The translations under genes and the position numbers were made by a program. A stretch of DNA of 7,452 bases from positions 1 to 7,452 of the forward strand of contig JAHWKQ010000111.1 in NCBI GenBank assembly GCA_019347785.1. Reading direction: 5' to 3'. The DNA comes from Actinomycetota bacterium (lineage in GTDB: Bacteria > Actinomycetota > Nitriliruptoria > Euzebyales > Egibacteraceae). How positions within the stretch are numbered: position 1 is the first letter of the stretch; each line of letters starts with the position of its first letter. Below are positions 4,944-7,452 of the stretch, piece by piece. The notes under the pieces are model-generated. The model saw only the letters and a program-made list of their open reading frames with translations, searched no databases and had not been told where the DNA came from.

Positions 4944-6172
4944 TGGCCGAGGCCCGTCCGCCCGTCGCCGCGACCGGCCTCGGCCTCGTCACGCCCGCCG
5001 GCATCGGCGTCGAGGCGAGCTGGGACGGCGTGCTGCGCGGTGTCTCCGCCGCGGCGACCGACCCCGCGCTGGTGGGGATCCCGGTCGACTTCTCCTGCGC
5101 GGTCCCGGGCTTCGACGCCACCGAGCTGCTGGGGCGCAAGCTGTCCCGGCGGCTGGACCGGTTCGTGCAGCTGGCGCTCGTCGCCTCCCGTGAGGCGGTG
5201 GCGGACTCCGGGCTCGACCCGGCCGGGTGGGATGGCACCCGGGTCGGCGTGGTGCTCGGCACGGGCATGGGCGGCGCCGCCACGTGGGAGGAGCAGCACC
5301 AGAAGCTGCTGGGGGCGGGGCCGGCGAAGGTCAGCCCGCTGCTGATACCCATGCTCGTCCCGAACATGGCCGCCGGCCAGCTCGGCATGGAGTTCGGGGC
5401 CCTCGGGCCGAACCTTTCGGTCTCCACGGCCTGTGCGACCGGCGCCACCGCGATCGGGGTCGCCCGCGACCTGTTGCTGTCGGGCGCGTGCGACGTCGCC
5501 GTCGCCGGCGGCACCGAGGCCGGGCTGACGCCCCTGTCGATCGCCGGCTTCACACAGATGGGCGCGCTGTCGAGGCGCACCGACGACCCGGGCCGCGCCT
5601 CGCGGCCGTTCGACGTCGACCGCGACGGCTTCGTGGCGGGGGAGGGGGCCGGCGTCGTCGTGCTCGAGCGTGTCGCCGACGCCCGGGCCCGTGGCGCGTC
5701 CGTGCGCGCCCTGGTCGCGGGCTACGGCGCGTCGGCCGACGCCCACCACGCCACCGCGCCGGACCCGAAGGGCCGCGGGGCGTCGCTGGCGCTGCGCACC
5801 GCGCTGGCCGACGCCGGCGTCGGGTCCTCCGACGTCGGGCACGTCAACGCCCATGGCACCTCCACCCCGCTCAACGACGCCACCGAGGCGCGGGTGGTGG
5901 CCGACGTCCTCGGCGACCACGTGTCGGTGACCTCCAACAAGGGCGTCATCGGCCACACGCTGGGCGCGGCGGGGGCGATCGAGGCGGCCCTGACCATGCT
6001 GACCGTGGCTCACGGCGTCGTCCCGCCGACGGCCAACCTGGACAGCCAGGACCCCGAGATCGACCTGGACGTCGTGACGAAGGCCCCGCGCGAGGAGCCG
6101 GTCGAGGTCGCCGTCTCGAACTCCTTCGGCTTCGGCGGCCAGAACGCCGTCCTGGTGGTGACGCGCCCGTGA
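4943..6172 (+). CDS. fabF: Beta-ketoacyl-ACP synthase II
   Basis: This enzyme elongates acyl-ACP chains by condensation with malonyl-ACP (type II fatty-acid synthesis; the KasA/KasB counterpart in mycobacteria). At 409 aa it is typical. The active-site residues are all present: nucleophile C164 in S-T-A-C-A-T-G-A, H304 in N-A-H-G-T-S-T-P-L-N-D, K333 and H338 in S-N-K-G-V-I-G-H-T-L-G-A-A-G. The gating-loop motif G-F-G-G-Q-N (396-401) is also present. The intact Cys rules out a chain-length factor or decarboxylase-only KSQ form. The GTG start at 4943 shares a base with the acpP stop, has no strong Shine-Dalgarno of its own and gives the usual short lead before V-A-A-T-G-L-G-L-V-T-P, so translational coupling to acpP is likely. 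Its stop overlaps accD by four bases. A polyketide-type KS is a less likely alternative because of the surrounding genes. Confidence 0.97.
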   Translation: MAEARPPVAATGLGLVTPAGIGVEASWDGVLRGVSAAATDPALVGIPVDFSCAVPGFDATELLGRKLSRRLDRFVQLALVASREAVADSGLDPAGWDGTRVGVVLGTGMGGAATWEEQHQKLLGAGPAKVSPLLIPMLVPNMAAGQLGMEFGALGPNLSVSTACATGATAIGVARDLLLSGACDVAVAGGTEAGLTPLSIAGFTQMGALSRRTDDPGRASRPFDVDRDGFVAGEGAGVVVLERVADARARGASVRALVAGYGASADAHHATAPDPKGRGASLALRTALADAGVGSSDVGHVNAHGTSTPLNDATEARVVADVLGDHVSVTSNKGVIGHTLGAAGAIEAALTMLTVAHGVVPPTANLDSQDPEIDLDVVTKAPREEPVEVAVSNSFGFGGQNAVLVVTRP

Positions 6173-7452
6173 GCAGCCAGGTGCGGGTGGACGACGGGCT
6201 CGACGTCCGCGCCGACCGGCTCGCGCGGGTGCGGGCGCTGACGGACCCGGGGAGCTTCACCGAGCTCGGCAGCCAGGTCCGCCACCGCCAGACCGCCTTC
6301 GGCCTGGCCCAGAAGCGCCCCGCGGGCGACGGGGTCGTCACGGGCCCCGCCCGCGTCGACGGCCGGCCGGTCGCGCTGTTCGCCCAGGATCCCACAGCGC
6401 TCGGAGGCTCGCTGGGGGAGATGCACGCCACCAAGATCGCCCGCATGCTCGACTACGCCGAGCGGACGCGGGTGCCGGTCGTCGGTTTGCTCGACTCCGG
6501 GGGCGCGCGCATCCAGGAGGGCGTGGACGCTCTCGACGGCTACGGGGAGATCTTCCGCCGCAACGTGGCGCTGTCCGGCCGGGTCCCGCAGGTCAGCGTC
6601 GTGATGGGCGCATGCGCCGGCGGGGCCGTCTACTCGCCAGCCTTGACCGACCTGGTCATCATGCAGGCCCACCGGGCGCACATGTTCGTGACCGGTCCGC
6701 GCGTGGTGAAGGCGGTGACCTACGAGGACGTCACGCTCGCCGATCTCGGTGGCTCGGAGATGCACGCCGCCGCGTCCGGGGTCGCCCACCTGGTCGGCGA
6801 GGACGCCCGCGAGACGCTCGACCTCGCCCGGCGGGTGCTGTCGTACCTGCCGTCCAGCTGCTGGGACACGCCACCCCAGGCGCCGCCGGCCGACTCCCTG
6901 CCCATGCCCGCCATTCCCGGGGACCACCGGCAGCCCTACGATGTCCGTGGCGTGGTCCGCGGCGTCGTCGACGCGGACAGCTTCACCGAGCTGCACGCCC
7001 GCTTCGCCCCGAACATCGTCGTCGGGTTCGCCCGCGTCGACGGGCAGGCCGTCGGGATCGTCGCCAACCAGCCGCTGCGGCTGGCCGGCTGCCTGGACAT
7101 CGCCGCCAGCGAGAAGGCGGCGCGCTTCGTGCGGCTGTGCGACGCGTTCGGGCTGCCGCTGGTCACCCTCGTCGACGTGCCCGGCTTCCTGCCGGGCACC
7201 GGCCAGGAGGCCGGCGGCATCATCCGCAAGGGCGCCAAGCTGCTGTACGCGTTCGCCGAGGCCACCGTGCCGCGCGTCACGGTCGTGCTGCGCAAGGCCT
7301 TCGGCGGCGCCTACATCGTCATGAACTCCAGGTCCCTGGGTGCCGACGCCGTGTTCAGCTGGCCCGGCGCCGAGGTGGCCGTCATGGGCGCCGAGGGGGC
7401 CGTGGACGTGATCTTCCGCCGCGAGCTGCAGGCGGACCCCGCCCGGCGCGAC
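6169..7452 (+). CDS. accD: Acyl-CoA carboxylase carboxyltransferase subunit (AccD/PccB type), C-terminally cut by the window
   Basis: This is the carboxyltransferase subunit, which moves the carboxyl group from biotin to acetyl-CoA or propionyl-CoA, giving malonyl-CoA or methylmalonyl-CoA. The frame runs 428 codons to the window edge with no stop; family members are usually about 470-530 aa, so only the end is missing. It holds both crotonase-like halves in one chain, as in actinobacterial AccD/PccB. There is no N-terminal four-Cys zinc ribbon as in E. coli AccD. Oxyanion-hole glycines are visible in G-A-C-A-G151-G152-A in the N-terminal domain and in K-A-F-G379-G380-A-Y in the C-terminal domain. 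D-S-G-G-A-R-I-Q-E-G (109-118) and D-V-P-G-F-L-P-G (about 336-343) are further family motifs. The GTG start overlaps the fabF stop as GTGA. Linkage to fabF parallels kasB-accD6, favouring acetyl-CoA and fatty-acid supply. The biotin-carrying subunit is not in view. Confidence 0.96.
   Translation, partial: MSSQVRVDDGLDVRADRLARVRALTDPGSFTELGSQVRHRQTAFGLAQKRPAGDGVVTGPARVDGRPVALFAQDPTALGGSLGEMHATKIARMLDYAERTRVPVVGLLDSGGARIQEGVDALDGYGEIFRRNVALSGRVPQVSVVMGACAGGAVYSPALTDLVIMQAHRAHMFVTGPRVVKAVTYEDVTLADLGGSEMHAAASGVAHLVGEDARETLDLARRVLSYLPSSCWDTPPQAPPADSLPMPAIPGDHRQPYDVRGVVRGVVDADSFTELHARFAPNIVVGFARVDGQAVGIVANQPLRLAGCLDIAASEKAARFVRLCDAFGLPLVTLVDVPGFLPGTGQEAGGIIRKGAKLLYAFAEATVPRVTVVLRKAFGGAYIVMNSRSLGADAVFSWPGAEVAVMGAEGAVDVIFRRELQADPARRD

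Noticed and set aside
3311..6013. A 900-codon open frame on the minus strand opposite the carrier-like gene, fabH, acpP and fabF
   Set aside because: It lies antisense to genes with clear catalytic motifs. Its translation is a low-complexity Arg/Gly/Ala/His/Val-rich mixture with no motif, a usual artefact of GC-rich DNA.

Overview
The window is very GC-rich DNA (well above 70% by eye). It has tightly packed genes, frequent GTG starts and several stop/start overlaps. This composition, an actinobacterial-type HisN and a fatty-acid locus resembling the mycobacterial kasA-kasB-accD6 arrangement point to a high-GC actinomycete-like bacterium, possibly a deep-branching lineage. The lineage is inference from composition and gene order. 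There is no sign of mobile elements, rRNA, tRNA or CRISPR.

Left part (86-1353, plus strand): an unrecognised 158-aa protein with a small Cys/His cluster, translationally coupled (GTGA overlap) to a histidinol-phosphatase/inositol-monophosphatase family enzyme (HisN-like). Middle part (1367-3108, minus strand): an M20-family metallodipeptidase with a complete set of metal and catalytic residues, followed in the same transcript, again by a GTGA overlap, by a 108-aa charged, helical protein of unknown function. The two transcription units converge at 1354-1366, where the stop codons are embedded in overlapping inverted repeats.

The 189-bp divergent intergenic region (3109-3297) carries a striking TTGACG...CGTCAA dyad. 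It lies inside what look like two opposed, overlapping promoters, one for the peptidase (minus) and one for the fatty-acid operon (plus). Three further inverted repeats lie in the presumed peptidase leader.

Right part (3298-7452, plus strand): a type II fatty-acid synthesis operon: a small biotinyl/lipoyl-like domain protein, fabH (KAS III), acpP, fabF (KAS II) and a carboxyltransferase subunit of acyl-CoA carboxylase (accD, cut off by the window end). The logic is coherent. The carboxylase makes malonyl-CoA, FabH starts chains, ACP carries them and FabF elongates them. No fabD or fabG is visible, and biotin carboxylase/carrier activity must come from elsewhere. The most unusual element is the first gene: it aligns with a complete biotin carboxyl carrier domain, but the biotinyl-lysine position is an arginine, so it may be a non-biotinylated carrier-domain relative retained in the locus.

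No gene-free stretch exceeds 300 bases.
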